DNA of 64,000 nt from Triatoma infestans (Eukaryota; Arthropoda; Insecta; Hemiptera; Reduviidae): NCBI GenBank assembly GCA_011037195.1, contig JAAEAF010014549.1, positions 62,001 through 126,000 of the forward strand. Direction: 5' to 3'. This document shows, in pieces, positions 33,576-43,460 of this stretch. The stretch's first letter is position 1. Every line of letters begins with the position of its first letter. The position numbers were made by a program, and so were the translations under genes. The notes under the pieces are model-generated. The model was not told where the DNA came from, did no database searches, and worked only from the letters and a program-made list of their open reading frames with translations.

Positions 33576-33603
33576 TTATTATTATTATTTTATTATTATT
33601 ATT
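33541..33603. repeat. TTA/ATT microsatellite
   Basis: (ATT)n with two ATTTT interruptions, directly at the 3' end of the Dong-like LINE fragment. Confidence 0.95.
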
Positions 33604-34588
33604 TTAACTTTGCACTACAAAAACTTAGGGAACCTGCAACCCTAATTGGAGGAGGGGAGGAACCTAACTGATTTGTAGGGCACGCCGAACTATACGTGCC
33701 GAATCAAGCAGGACCGATTTTTGAACTTCGGCTGTCGGGGATGCTTAGGCAGACCTAGCCTACTAATAGTTTCAGCCGTATTTTTTGGGACAAGTCCATC
33801 TACCTGATATAATCACCGGATATATCGCGACCATCTCCAAGTTATATATTTCTTTTAATTAGAAGAAGAGGTCTTGATATTTCCTTAGTTTTGCCCGCTT
33901 GCCTTCAGAATATTTTCGTCAGTAGGGATGGCTATATCGATAATACAAGCCGTTTTATTGGCTTGGTCCATTATTAATATATCCGGTTTATTATGGACTA
34001 CTGTTCGGTCCGTATATATCTGTGTGTCCCAATAGATTTTGATTTGCCCTAATTGCAGGAACGAAGGGGGAGAATATTTATAGTAAGTCGGCGGGTCCGA
34101 TTTGAAAGAAAATTTTTACAGCAAGGCTATATAAATTATTTTGGCTACATTGTTATGTCGCTCTAAATACTCTTTCGGAAGCTAGAACAGAGCAACCAGC
34201 CATAATATACTGAATACTTTCTATCATCGTCTGACATAGCCGGCACCTATCATCAATATTCTCTCCTATAATGTGTTTCCCATACGCATTAGTGGCAATC
34301 ACTTGGTCCTATATTGCCTGGAGAAAACCCTCCATGTCAGGATATAGAGCGCCAAGGCTTAGGCCATTTGGTGGATGCTTCAGTGTCTATATAGGAGCTT
34401 AATAAGTGGGCACGATATCTTCCATGAAGTTGCTTTTCTACCCATTCCTGCTTAAGATCCTGAAGTATATCCGATGCATCCTCTTCTGAGCCTGAAAGGT
34501 TCAAGGCTGTGTACCCGTTATCAAAAAAACAAACTTTTCTTAATAATGGCTCGTCTCGACCTTTAAAGTAATTTTTCAATTTGGACAT
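33604..34588 (-). pseudogene. R4/Dong-like LINE, C-terminal endonuclease region
   Basis: The frame 34588-34337 reads SDILQDLKQEWVEKQLHGRY, then shifts. Further minus-strand text gives 'CRLCQTMIESIQYIMAGCSV' (the CCHC finger), 'EYLERHNNVAKIIYIALL', a stop, 'YWDTQIYTDRTVVHNKPDIL', 'IDIAIPTDENI', and 'TAETISRLGLP'. The PD...(D) pattern in HNKPDIL/IIDIAIP is the restriction-like endonuclease of R2/R4-type elements. Several stops and frameshifts make it inactive. It is bounded on both sides by TAA/TTA repeats; Dong-type elements are known to target (TAA)n. Confidence 0.8.
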
Positions 34589-34611
34589 TATTATTATTAT
34601 TATTATTAATG
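34589..34611. repeat. ATT microsatellite between two LINEs
   Basis: (ATT)n separating the Dong-like fragment from the 3' end of a family i LINE. On the minus strand it is the (TAA)n tail of that LINE. Confidence 0.9.
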
Positions 34612-35225
34612 ATGGTGCCTAAAGGCGCGGGGACGTTCTACATTATCTTATGATATCTCTAAACTCCTCCAAGCATTCTTCCCTTGAGATTGCTGGCTCT
34701 CCAAATACGCGAAGCTTGGTATCGGCCAAAACGGGGATACTGACCTAGGTACTAATACAAAACATTTCCACGGCTCCATCGTCACAATTCTGACACACAT
34801 AGAGGACTAGAAGTGCTGCCAATTTTGGGTAAATGGGCTAGCTACTCAGGCATGTCCAGCCAAGACATCTATCAGGACACTCAATTGTATCCTATTGAAG
34901 CAGAAAAGATACTTCACATCTCTCTATCTTATATCTTTTATAAATCTTTTAGCTCGGTGAATCCCAGTAGCGTTTTTCCAATGTTCCTCCATTTCCCTAT
35001 GTCCTCCATTTATTTAATTTCTCTGCCCCTCCCCCAAAATTGCTTCCAACTTGTCCGCTCTCTCATTGCCCTCTCTATATCAGCATGTTCGGGTACATAG
35101 AAGAATAGCTAGCTCTCCTCTGTCCCTCTGTACTATGCTTCCTATTTTTAATCTCTTCCAGCCATTGTTCTACCATGCAGCAGCATTCAATGATACCAAT
35201 GATCTCAGCCTAGATATTAAATTTC
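34612..35225 (-). pseudogene. RNase H-bearing LINE (family i), decayed copy
   Basis: Colinear with 23135-23960 on the minus strand: 'ggtgcctaaaggcgcgggg', 'gtcacaattctgacacac' (complement of the Cys-finger codons), 'tttataaatcttttagctcgg', 'gcattcaatgataccaatga'. Nucleotide similarity is obvious, but no frame stays open. 5'-truncated within RNase H. Confidence 0.75.
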
Positions 35226-35800
35226 TTATGCTGAAAAAAAAACAACATATAAATATCTGTCACTTTTATTCAACACATTTTTGTAAGGAAATTGATTTTA
35301 CAGGGAACTATAGCGTTAATCTTTCTTCTAAAGTACCCACTTCAATATTACGTATGGCTTTCCCACCTACATATATATTGTTCAATAGAAACATTGTAAG
35401 AATTGTAAATTTCAAAGAAAAAACAGTTAACCGAAAATGCGATTTTACAAAAGAGGTATTTGAGTTTTTTGAAATTTTCTCGAAAACTGCTAGAAGAACG
35501 ATATTCGTTTAACTTGGAATGTACGTTGCTCAGATACAGTTTCATAACTTTTGTTTAAAAGCTTTCTCCGGAAAGGGCTTCTGGCGGAGTCAATTAGGTA
35601 AAATTTAGTTACGACTAGCTTTAGTTACGACAGAGAGCGCTCCCATACTAGTTAAACTCAGACATCTATATGATAAAAACCTAACACTTTTTTTTTTTTT
35701 TTTTTTTTCAAGCCCGTGTCAATTTTTAAAGAAAATATATCTATTATATTGTATTATAAGAGAAAGTTATGTGATTGTTTCAACAAGATTATTTTTTTTT
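35226..35800. other. H scraps and low-complexity DNA
   Basis: Plus-strand H-like scraps at ~35415-35600. A T run at 35690-35709. The segment 35760-35800 is an H 3' end (agaaagttatgtgattgttt) placed just before the next H copy. Confidence 0.5.
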
Positions 35801-36783
35801 GTTTTACTTCTCTTACTCCTAGTAAGAGGAAGTATTGTACATCGTGTCAAATTTTCGATATCGAGTTTTCACCGGAAATATCCGTTTTGAGGTCCCCTGA
35901 GTCCAAAAAAGTGGTTTTTAGCGAATGGTCTGTGTGTGTCTGTGTTGTGTGTATGTATGTGAACAGCATAGCTCAAAAACGAAAAATCGTAGAAAGTTCA
36001 AACTTGATATTCCGTTTAGGTATCACCATGGGACCTGACAGTGCGTTATCTGTCAAAATTCCTCAACCGGAAGTACCACTTTACTAGTGGTTTTTTTTAC
36101 GTTTTTGCAATTTTCTCAAAAATGGCTCTGAACGATTTTCTTTAAACTTTTATATCAACTACACATACAAAGAGCTACAACTTTTATTTGAAACATTTCT
36201 CCAGGAAAATTCATTTAAGGGCACTTCTGGGGGAGGGATGGGGTTAAGTTTTCATCTTAACTGCTGTTTCAGTAATTAGACAATTCTGTCATCTAAATAA
36301 TGTTATTAGAATTAAATATGTTGTTAAAATTTCGAGTTTGAAAAAAAATTGATAACCGGAAGTGCGTTTTTACTGAAATATAATTTTCAGTTTTCTGGTC
36401 TTTTCTCGAAAATGGCTCCAACGATTTTCTTTAAACCACCGTTGTTAACTATACATATAAAGAGCTACAACTTTTATTTGAAACTTTTCCCCTGATAAAT
36501 TCATTTAAGTGGACTTTTGGGGGAGGAGGGTTATGTTTTTCTTTAAAATGCTATCACAGTTGATTATTACAATTCTGTCATCCAAATTGAAATAACTAGA
36601 AATTAATATAGCCCAAATTCCGAGTTTCAAGGAAATTAGTAAACCGGACAGTTTTACTGGACAGTGTTTTCACTTTTCGACGAATTTCATTAAATTTGGT
36701 ACACTAACTATAAAATTTGTCAATTATAATTTTGAGTACTGGAGTAAGAGAAAGTTGTGTGAGTGTTTCACACCAGATTTTTT
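35801..36783 (+). repeat. Repeat family H, long copy
   Basis: Full H structure: start 'acttctcttactcctagtaa', head segment with a GT tract at 35930-35960, CCGGAAG at 36067, two modules (aatggct at 36121 and 36411, period 290 bp), end 'ggagtaagagaaagttgtgt' and 'gtgtttcacaccagat'. The 123-codon frame across its head is not conserved between copies and is not treated as a gene. Confidence 0.8.
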
Positions 36784-37353
36784 CTGTTATTATACTGAGA
36801 AATATAATAATTAAAATTACCACAAAAGTATGATCAAAAATTATTAATTGAAATTTGAGAATTACTATGGGGATGTAAATTGTGTGGGATGTATTTTCAC
36901 ACTTCATTAATGTTTTTTGTTTGTTTATCAATTAATATGATAATTCAATTAGAGCAAATAGTGAAAATTTACTATATAAGAAGGTTTTAAAATGTCGGTC
37001 GAAATTAGAAGGCAGATTAGATATACGTATACTATTGTTAATGGAATTACTTTTGTTTTAAACAACATACGTCTCTAGACTGGACCTAAACTATAAAATA
37101 AATAATACCCCGTTTGATTATAAAGCTCGTTGTGTGATGTTACCAAAACAATCAAAACTCATACTTAATTGACCTTGAGTAATTTCAAAGTCTTTGTTTC
37201 AATTAACATGACTAAATGTTAAAACTGTTTCAAAATTAATTTCAATAAAATGGAATTTAATATTATCATTATTTCAACTAAATTATTTAAGGATATTTTA
37301 ATAGTTTATTTTTGTTTTGTTTTAAGAATATATTTGTAATCATCTAATGAAGT
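36784..37353. other. Unassigned AT-rich DNA
   Basis: No feature recognised. Confidence 0.5.
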
Positions 37354-37580
37354 AGGGAAGGGATTAGCTCAGTGGTAGCGCGCTGGACTAGTAACGCGGA
37401 GATCACGGGTTCGAATCCAGCCGTGCTACCCTTAGATTTTCTCTTCCTAGGAGCCCCTACAGCTCACTGGCCGGTGATGGACAGTGTTGTCGGAGGCCGG
37501 CAGTGCACTGAGAAGGCTCCTGGCGCAAATGACCACAGATGTTGAGACGCCTTAAAAATTAAAAAAAAAAAAAAAAAAAA
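37354..37580 (+). mobile_element. tRNA-Thr-derived SINE (family 1), full length
   Basis: Head is a tRNA-like sequence with A box 'tagctcagtggtagcgcgc', anticodon-loop-like CTAGTAA (anticodon AGT, Thr) and B box 'ggttcgaatcc'. A unique body follows (cttagattttctcttcctag, 'cggccggcagtgcactgag'-type text), then 'gatgttgagacgccttaaa' and a poly-A tail of ~20. Flanked by an 11-bp direct repeat tctaatgaagt (37343-37353, 37581-37591). Transcribed by Pol III if active; mobilised by a LINE. Other copies: 8329, 11165, 14405 and 24865. Confidence 0.93.
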
Positions 37581-37591
37581 TCTAATGAAGT

Positions 37592-37911
37592 TAGGTCCAC
37601 GTGATCTTTTATAAATATAAAATGCCAGATTATTGTAATGGGAACTGAATCATTAGTTACTCCACTAACTAGGCCAAACCTAGGGAGGTGAGAATTCCAT
37701 ATAAAACAGTGGCGAGCTAGCCCTAAAAAAGAACAGTTTAAGTACGGTTATCGACATTAGTCTGCCAACATCATTCTATGTTGACAATACAGACTTGCAC
37801 AGGGCAAATTCAGTTTACACACTCCATTGTTTGTTAAAATAAATATGGCTTTTATGTTATGGATGTTTGATGTTAAATTGTAAAAATTGTTAAGATACTG
37901 AGCCTCTATAG
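37592..37911. other. Unassigned
   Basis: Nothing recognised. Confidence 0.5.
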
Positions 37912-38213
37912 TTGTTGTGGTGGTTGGTTCCGCAGAGCTGGAAAGCATCAGAGACATTTTCCGTGGTAGCCTGCTTCTTTTCGAGGTCATCGACCAGTTT
38001 CAGGACCATTCGCCCATCATCAGGATGTTTTTAGTCAAAACAGTGTGATAACACAGACTTGCACAAAGCAAATCTGTGTTATCACACTGGTCTGAAAAAC
38101 GCATCCTGAAGATGGGCGAACGCCCGAAACTGGTCGATGACCACAAAATTAAGCAGCATACCACGGAAAATGTCTCTGATGCTTTCCAGCTCTGCGGAAC
38201 CAACCACCACAAC
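37912..38213. mobile_element. Foldback element with hammerhead-like core, near-complete
   Basis: ~150-bp arms are almost perfect inverted copies: 'gttgttgtggtggttggttc' on the left pairs with the end 'gaaccaaccaccacaacaac'. The arms contain 'gcagagctggaaagcatcag' and 'ttttccgtgg' and meet at 'acagacttgcacaaagcaaatctgt'. The right arm holds an intact-looking hammerhead core (38100-38142); the left has a mutated one. No ORF. Confidence 0.85.
38100..38142 (+). ncRNA. Hammerhead-ribozyme-like motif
   Basis: CATC (38102-38105) pairs with GATG (38136-38139) as stem I. CTGAAGA (38106-38112), hairpin GGGC-GAAC-GCCC as stem II, GAAA (38126-38129), CTGG as a near-palindromic stem III, then TC as the cleavage site. 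One unpaired T lies between CTGAAGA and stem II. This is the best match to a complete hammerhead fold in the window. Confidence 0.5.
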
Positions 38214-38224
38214 AACATCATTCT

Positions 38225-38420
38225 ACTTTCCGATTCTCAGCCAGTCTGTCTCTCTCTCTCTCTCATAACTATTCTCTCGCTACCTTTATTCTCAAATTCA
38301 ATCAATAGTGTAAAGTCCTTGCAGTTAATATATATATTTCTATTCATTATAAACAGTGTTCAGTTTATTTCTTTACTCTCCCAAAATTTATCTCATTAAT
38401 TGTCTTCCTCTAACGTCGAA
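38225..38420 (+). repeat. LTR fragment
   Basis: A CT tract then 'agtgtaaagtccttgcagtt' and 'cattataaacagtgttcag' match the 3' half of the LTRs at 12516 and 59562. No paired ends; truncated against the foldback element. Confidence 0.45.
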
Positions 38421-39194
38421 CACATTATCCAATTCGAATTATTATGTCGACAAATTTGGTTCTTTACATAATTCATACGATTCTTTTGCCAGTGGCAGCC
38501 TATCTATATTTTTGTGATGTTTTGTAAGAAATCACATAGAAACCATGACTGAATAAAATTATTCAATAAAGTCGCACTTCTGGTTGTAACATTGCAAAAA
38601 AGTTTTCTTTTTTGTTTTTTGCTACTTAAGGAGGCCTTAAAACATGTATATCCGGTGAACATACAATTTTGGAAATATTTGACAATATCACATTAATAAT
38701 TCGTTAATTTTGGAAGAAAATTAAGTTGTGAAAGTTTAAAGCAAAATTCATGGCCTGAAGTTGATTTTTTTAAATAAAATAATCATGTATGTATATTACA
38801 AGTTTTACAAAATAAGATAAGATTAGTGAACAGAGTTCAAATTAGGATTATGACACGTGACTTCCAAAAAGCAAATTAACTGTAACTGTGTTATCATGAT
38901 AATACCCATGACAGTGGGCAGATAGGCGTATGTTGCGTGAAAGTTTAACAAAGTAGATGAGTTTGGTGGGAAATGGTTATTACCAGCTGGGAAATTAGAC
39001 AAGCTCTATATGGATAAATAATTATTTAAAATATAATTTTCACATTTTCTCTTTCCTTTTGGATTCTATAGATGTTTTCTTTATTTATTAATTGTTCTGG
39101 AAGTATATTTTAGCAGGTCAAGTCACATTTTTACTTTCTTTTACTCCTAGCAAGTGGAAGTACTGTCTGAGGCATTTTCCGTGATAGCCTGCTT
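38421..39194. other. Unassigned with H scraps
   Basis: H-like bits at ~38570-38625 and 39131-39166. No gene. Confidence 0.45.
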
Positions 39195-39202
39195 CATTTT
39201 GT

Positions 39203-39246
39203 GGTCATTTGACCGGTTTCGGGAGTTCGCCCATCTTCAGGATGCG
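39203..39246 (-). ncRNA. Hammerhead-like motif, outer left arm
   Basis: Minus strand: CATC, CTGAAGA (39240-39234), hairpin GGG/CCC, GAAA, the palindrome CCGG, then TC. Stem I is weakened because the downstream side reads AAATG. Confidence 0.4.
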
Positions 39247-39654
39247 TTTGTCATACAATGTGATAACACAGACTTGCAGAGAGCAAATTCAATTTATACA
39301 CTGACTGGTCTTTTAAATATATTTAAAAACTAAACTCTTAAACTAGGTCAATAGGGGTAGGGTGGTGATTCCTGAGTGGCAAAAGGAACACGTGTTTGGA
39401 TTTTTAAAGGGGGCATATTTCCTTAAAATGGAAACATCCAACACATGGAGGTCTAATCTTAAACGCATCCGTTGTAGGAGGGAGATTCACTTTATAATTA
39501 ACTATCTATACTACCTTTTTATTCTGGTTATTTATTTATAACACTGTGAAATAACACTGCCGTCATCCGTGTACTGCTGTGAAATAAGTCACTGAAAATA
39601 AAGGGCAGATTACGAGTTGTATGATTATAATATAGTATAGTATAAGATAGAATA

Positions 39655-39802
39655 AATAATATTTTTGTTAAACTAAAAATGATCAAAATAAAGAAACAAT
39701 CGAAAAATATATATGAGCCAGGTTGTTTGATGACACTAAACGTATTTCGCATTTCATCCTACACAATTCATACACAACACGTAGTTTAACAAAAATATTA
39801 TT
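39655..39802. mobile_element. MITE-like insertion with 21-bp inverted repeats
   Basis: aataatatttttgttaaac (39655-39673) and its exact complement ending at 39802 extend to 21 bp each. It is 148 bp, non-coding, and present only in the left arm of the foldback, so it inserted after the palindrome formed. The class is not identified. Confidence 0.7.
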
Positions 39803-39933
39803 GTTTAAATATTTGTTTTAATTAGGCTGAATTATTTCCTTATATAGGGTGATGATGTAATGAACCAGTTTTCAGCCAAGATTTTTTTTATTAATTTTTT
39901 CATTTGTAAAGTATTAATACAGAATTTCCTTAT

Positions 39934-39976
39934 TATCCTTACGTTTCGGCACTCAGCGTGCCATCCTCAGAGGAAT
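39934..39976 (-). ncRNA. Hammerhead-like motif, inner left
   Basis: Minus strand: TCCT/AGGA stem I, CTGAGGA (39970-39964), stem II GGCAC-GCTGA-GTGCC (5 bp), GAAACGTA (39947-39940), with cleavage expected after GTA. One extra T before stem II. Stem III is at most one C-G pair, as in dimeric hammerheads. Confidence 0.45.
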
Positions 39977-40340
39977 ACATGTTGATTCTGCTTTTACCTA
40001 TAAATCTGTTTTTTAGGCTTCGTTATATTTGTAATATTTGAATACGCTTTTGTTTTATTATTTTTTAATGGTACCATTATACAGCCAAGCGTGCAGGGTG
40101 ACTCAAAACTAATCTTTCCAGATAAGAAATAATAAAAAATAATAAAACAAAAGCGTACAAAAAAGAAACCACGTGATCCAAATCAAAATATAAGGCTGAA
40201 TAAAAGTTTTTATTTAAAATTTGACAAATTATACAAAACAGACGTATAACAAAAAATGTTATCAAATCAGAAATCTCAAATATTACAAATATAACGAAGC
40301 CTAAAAAACAGATTTATAAGTAAAAGCAGAATCAACATGT

Positions 40341-40380
40341 ATTCCTCTGAGGATGGCACGCTGAGTGCCGAAACTTAAGG
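40341..40380 (+). ncRNA. Hammerhead-like motif, inner right
   Basis: Mirror of 39934-39976: CTGAGGA (40347-40353), stem II GGCAC/GTGCC, GAAA (40370-40373), then CTTA in place of CGTA. Stem I TCCT/AGGA is kept. Confidence 0.4.
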
Positions 40381-40485
40381 ATAATAAGGAAATTCTGTAT
40401 AATACTTTACAAATGAAAAAATAAATAAAAACAATCTTGGCTGAAAACTGGTTCATTACATCATCACCCTATATAAAAAAATATT

Positions 40486-40687
40486 GGGGCGGGTGTTGGT
40501 GTAGTGGTTATGAGCATGGACTTGTAAGTGGGAGGACCCAAGTTCGAGTCCAGCGTATAACTAAATTTTATATTTGTTTTAAAAAATGTTATTAGTAAAG
40601 TAAGTGCTTTCGCCCCCGTCCACGACACCTAATTTGGTAGTTGGACGTTAAGCCCGCCTGAATAAATAGGCATTACTTTACTTTACT
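40486..40687 (+). mobile_element. tRNA-Thr-derived SINE (family 2)
   Basis: 202 bp. A box 'tggtgtagtggttatgagc', anticodon-loop-like CTTGTAA (TGT, Thr), B box 'agttcgagtcc', body 'cgtccacgacacctaatttg' and 'ggacgttaagcccgcctgaa', ending in ACTTT repeats instead of poly-A. Exact 14-bp flanking duplication tataaaaaaatatt (40472-40485, 40688-40701). Second copy on minus at 61994-62203. Confidence 0.93.
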
Positions 40688-41106
40688 TTACTTATAAAAA
40701 AATATTATTTATTTATCTATACTATCTTATGATCATACAACTCGTAATCTGTCCTTTATTGTCAGTGACTATTTCACAGCAGCACACGGATGCCGCAGTG
40801 TTATTTCACACTGTTATTAAATAAATAACCAGAATATTAAGATAGTATAGATAGTTCATTATAAAGTTAATCTCCCTCCTACAGCGCGGATGCGTTTAAG
40901 ATTAGACCTCCAAGTGTTGGATGTTTCCATTTTTTATAGAAATATGCCCCTTTAATAACCTAAACACGTGTACCTTTTGCCACTCAGGTATCATCACCAC
41001 CCTATTGACCTAGTTTAAGAGTATAGTTTTTAAATACATTTAAAAGACTAGTCAGTGTGTAAACTGAATTTGCTGTGTGCAAGTCTGTGCTATCATACTG
41101 TGTGAC

Positions 41107-41150
41107 AAACAGCATCCTGAAGATGGGCGAACGCCCGAAACCGGTCAATG
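41107..41150 (+). ncRNA. Hammerhead-like motif, outer right arm
   Basis: CATC (41113-41116), CTGAAGA (41117-41123), stem II GGGC/GCCC, GAAA (41137-41140), CCGG palindrome, TC, then AATG where GATG would pair fully with CATC. Confidence 0.45.
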
Positions 41151-41155
41151 ACCAA

Positions 41156-42780
41156 AAAAAGTTGTTTTTAGAAAATGGTCTGTGTGTGTGTATCTGCTCA
41201 GTGAAAGAAGAGAAAAATAAAAGTAAATATAATTTGCCAGAACAAAACAAGGTTACAACTTTGCCAACAAGAAGTAGAGACTTAGACCTCGTCACCCAAC
41301 AGCTAATCTAATGTACAAGAGGGAAAAAAATTAAACTTCGCCTACTTTTACTTACAATTTTGTACTTATATTAAATACAATACAAGAAAGTTATGTTTAG
41401 CGTTTCACTCTAGATTTGTTTGTATTTATGATGCGTAAATGTATTATTTTAAACGTGACAGTTTTACTTTGAAAAAAGGTATTTTAAAAATTATAATTAA
41501 GTATCTTTTGACCGAAGTCTTAGCCTAATTTTTTTGTTGATACATCTCTGTTTGTGAAGATTTTAAAAGGAGAATATATAAAGAGTTTTCTACCATCCCC
41601 CTTTCTAAACAACCAATCTATTTACCTGAAGGTACACTTTACATCTAAACTGACACCCTTCCAAGACTTTACTGCGTATCTCTTCTGGCACCTAGAGATC
41701 AAAGGCTTGTTAAAGTAGCTCACATTCCTACTACATTTCCTCTTACACACAATAACTTTTTTATTTTCTCTTATACTCTAAAAGGAAGTGTCGCGTTTGT
41801 GACAAATTTTTGTGATAGAAAATTTTTACTGGAAATATTGTATGTTTTTAAGTCTAGTGACAAAAAAAAAAAATGCTTCGATTGGTCTATGTGCTCGCGC
41901 ATGTGTCTGTAAGTGGTGCATGTGTGTTTGTTTTAGGTAAACAAAATTACTTTCAAAACAAAAAAATTAACAGGATAACTTTATATCTTTTTTATGGACG
42001 TGATAGCACGAATAATCTGCTGCCCAGAATACAACTTCCCTAAGTAAGAGGAAGTATTGCGATTTTCAAAATTGAATTTCCCACCCCCCAAAAAAAAATC
42101 TGGCATGAAACATTTACAAATTTTATAGTTAGTATAGTGTATTGGTATCGTTTTATTGATACCGGAAGTTGTAGTAATGAGTAAGAGTAAGAGATTGTTA
42201 ATTAGAGGGTAAGAGATTAGAGAGTTGGTATTCGAAATGCGTACTACTGATTTATAAAAATATACTATATTATTAACAAATAATTTAAAGAGATATAAAA
42301 TAGAAAAACTAACATGCACAATTGTAAATAACTATAAGGATTATAAAATGAATATAAAATATTAAAGAAGTTAGTAACGTGTTAAAACCTTAAATAGGGA
42401 TGCGCTCGCGATGTGCCTCCTCCAGTGGGGCGACGTGTTATATTTGCATCACTCACACATCGACGCTGATATGTAAGTACGTGTAACACTAAAATATCTC
42501 TTGTGGTATATTGACCCTAGGGGAGGTCAGTAGTTAACAAGGGCTGATTTGGCCGGGGTGGCGACACTTTGTTAACAGATGCTGGGCCAGGTAGGCCAGT
42601 AAGGTATTATCTCTTGACTGTATATTGACCCTTTTTGAAAGAAATACAAAAAGGGTTTGCCGTGGTTCATGACCTGCAGGTAGCGGCTGGCTGGACCCTT
42701 TTCCAATTTTCAACCACTAGTTGTAATTTTTAGATTTATTTAAAAATTATCTCTTCTTTTTTTTTCTTGCTATCGCTATC
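41156..42780. other. Mixed unassigned DNA with H fragments
   Basis: H head and end scraps at 41156-41200, 41755-41890 and 42040-42170. A short hairpin 'ccctttttg...caaaaaggg' lies at 42629-42656. The GC-richer 42400-42710 has no recognisable domain. Confidence 0.45.
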
Positions 42781-43423
42781 ACATCACAATAGCAAAATTT
42801 AATGAAATTCATCGATGTTTTTATGGAGAAAATCGTGAAAACTGAAAAATACTTTCCAGTAAAAACGCACTTCTGGCCATCCGATTTTCTTCAAACTAGG
42901 AATTTCTACAACATATTTAATTCTAATTAATATTATTTAGATGATAGAATTGTGTAATAAACTGAAATAGCACTTTAGAGGAAAACATAACCCCACCCAT
43001 TCCGTCAAAAGTACCCTTAAATGAATTTTCTCGGTAGAAAATGTTACAAATAGAAGTTGTAGTCCCTTTGTATGTGTAATTGATATATCAAGTTTAATGA
43101 AAATTCGTTGGAGGCATTTTCAAGAAAATTGCAAAAAAGTGAAAAAAAAAAAAACCGTTCAGTTAAGTGGTAGTTTCCATTGAGGATAACTTATTATCGG
43201 ATCCCATGGTGATATCTAAACGGAATACTAAGTTTGAACTTTGTACGAGTTTTCGTTTTTGAGCTATGCTGTTCATATATACACATATACACATACCATT
43301 TTCTAAAAACCACTTTTTTTGGATTCAGGAGACGTCAAAAGTTACATTTCCAGTGAATACTCGATATTGAAAACTTTGACACGATTTGAATACTTTCTCT
43401 TACTAGGAGTAAGAGAAAGTAAA
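42781..43423 (-). repeat. Repeat family H, short copy (one module)
   Basis: Minus-strand H copy with only one of the two ~300-bp modules: the complement of the tail at left, one 'acccttaaatgaattttc' block near 43012, and the head with 'gtgatatctaaacggaat' at right, ending 'ctaggagtaagagaaagt'. A further H 3'-end scrap (gttgtgaaacactcacgcaa) is joined at 43441-43460. Confidence 0.7.
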
Positions 43424-43460
43424 AAAAAAAAAAAAAAAACTGTTGTGAAACACTCACGCA

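Larger units (their letters stand above)
39195..41155. mobile_element. 2-kb foldback element with nested hammerhead-like cores
   Basis: Left arm 39195-~40060 is matched in reverse by ~40134-41155. Paired landmarks: 'ttgaccggtttcggg' (39208) with 'cccgaaaccggtcaa' (41134); 'ttaaacgcatcc' near 39454 with its complement near 40885; 'attacgagttgtatgat' with 'atcatacaactcgtaat'. Hammerhead-like motifs occur at the outer ends and again near the centre, in inverted pairs. A 148-bp MITE-like insert breaks the left arm and a SINE breaks the right arm. No ORF with a domain. It looks like one foldback element nested within another of the 37912-type. Confidence 0.85.

Noticed and set aside
35716..36087. 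123-codon ORF
   Set aside because: Lies across the H repeat head; the frame is not conserved in the equivalent part of other H copies.
37361..37432. Possible genuine tRNA-Thr gene
   Set aside because: Box A and B are good, but a SINE body, poly-A tail and 11-bp TSD follow directly and the anticodon stem pairs poorly; it is the head of a SINE.
40489..40560. Possible tRNA gene
   Set aside because: Same reasoning: SINE with 14-bp TSD and a second copy at 61994-62203.
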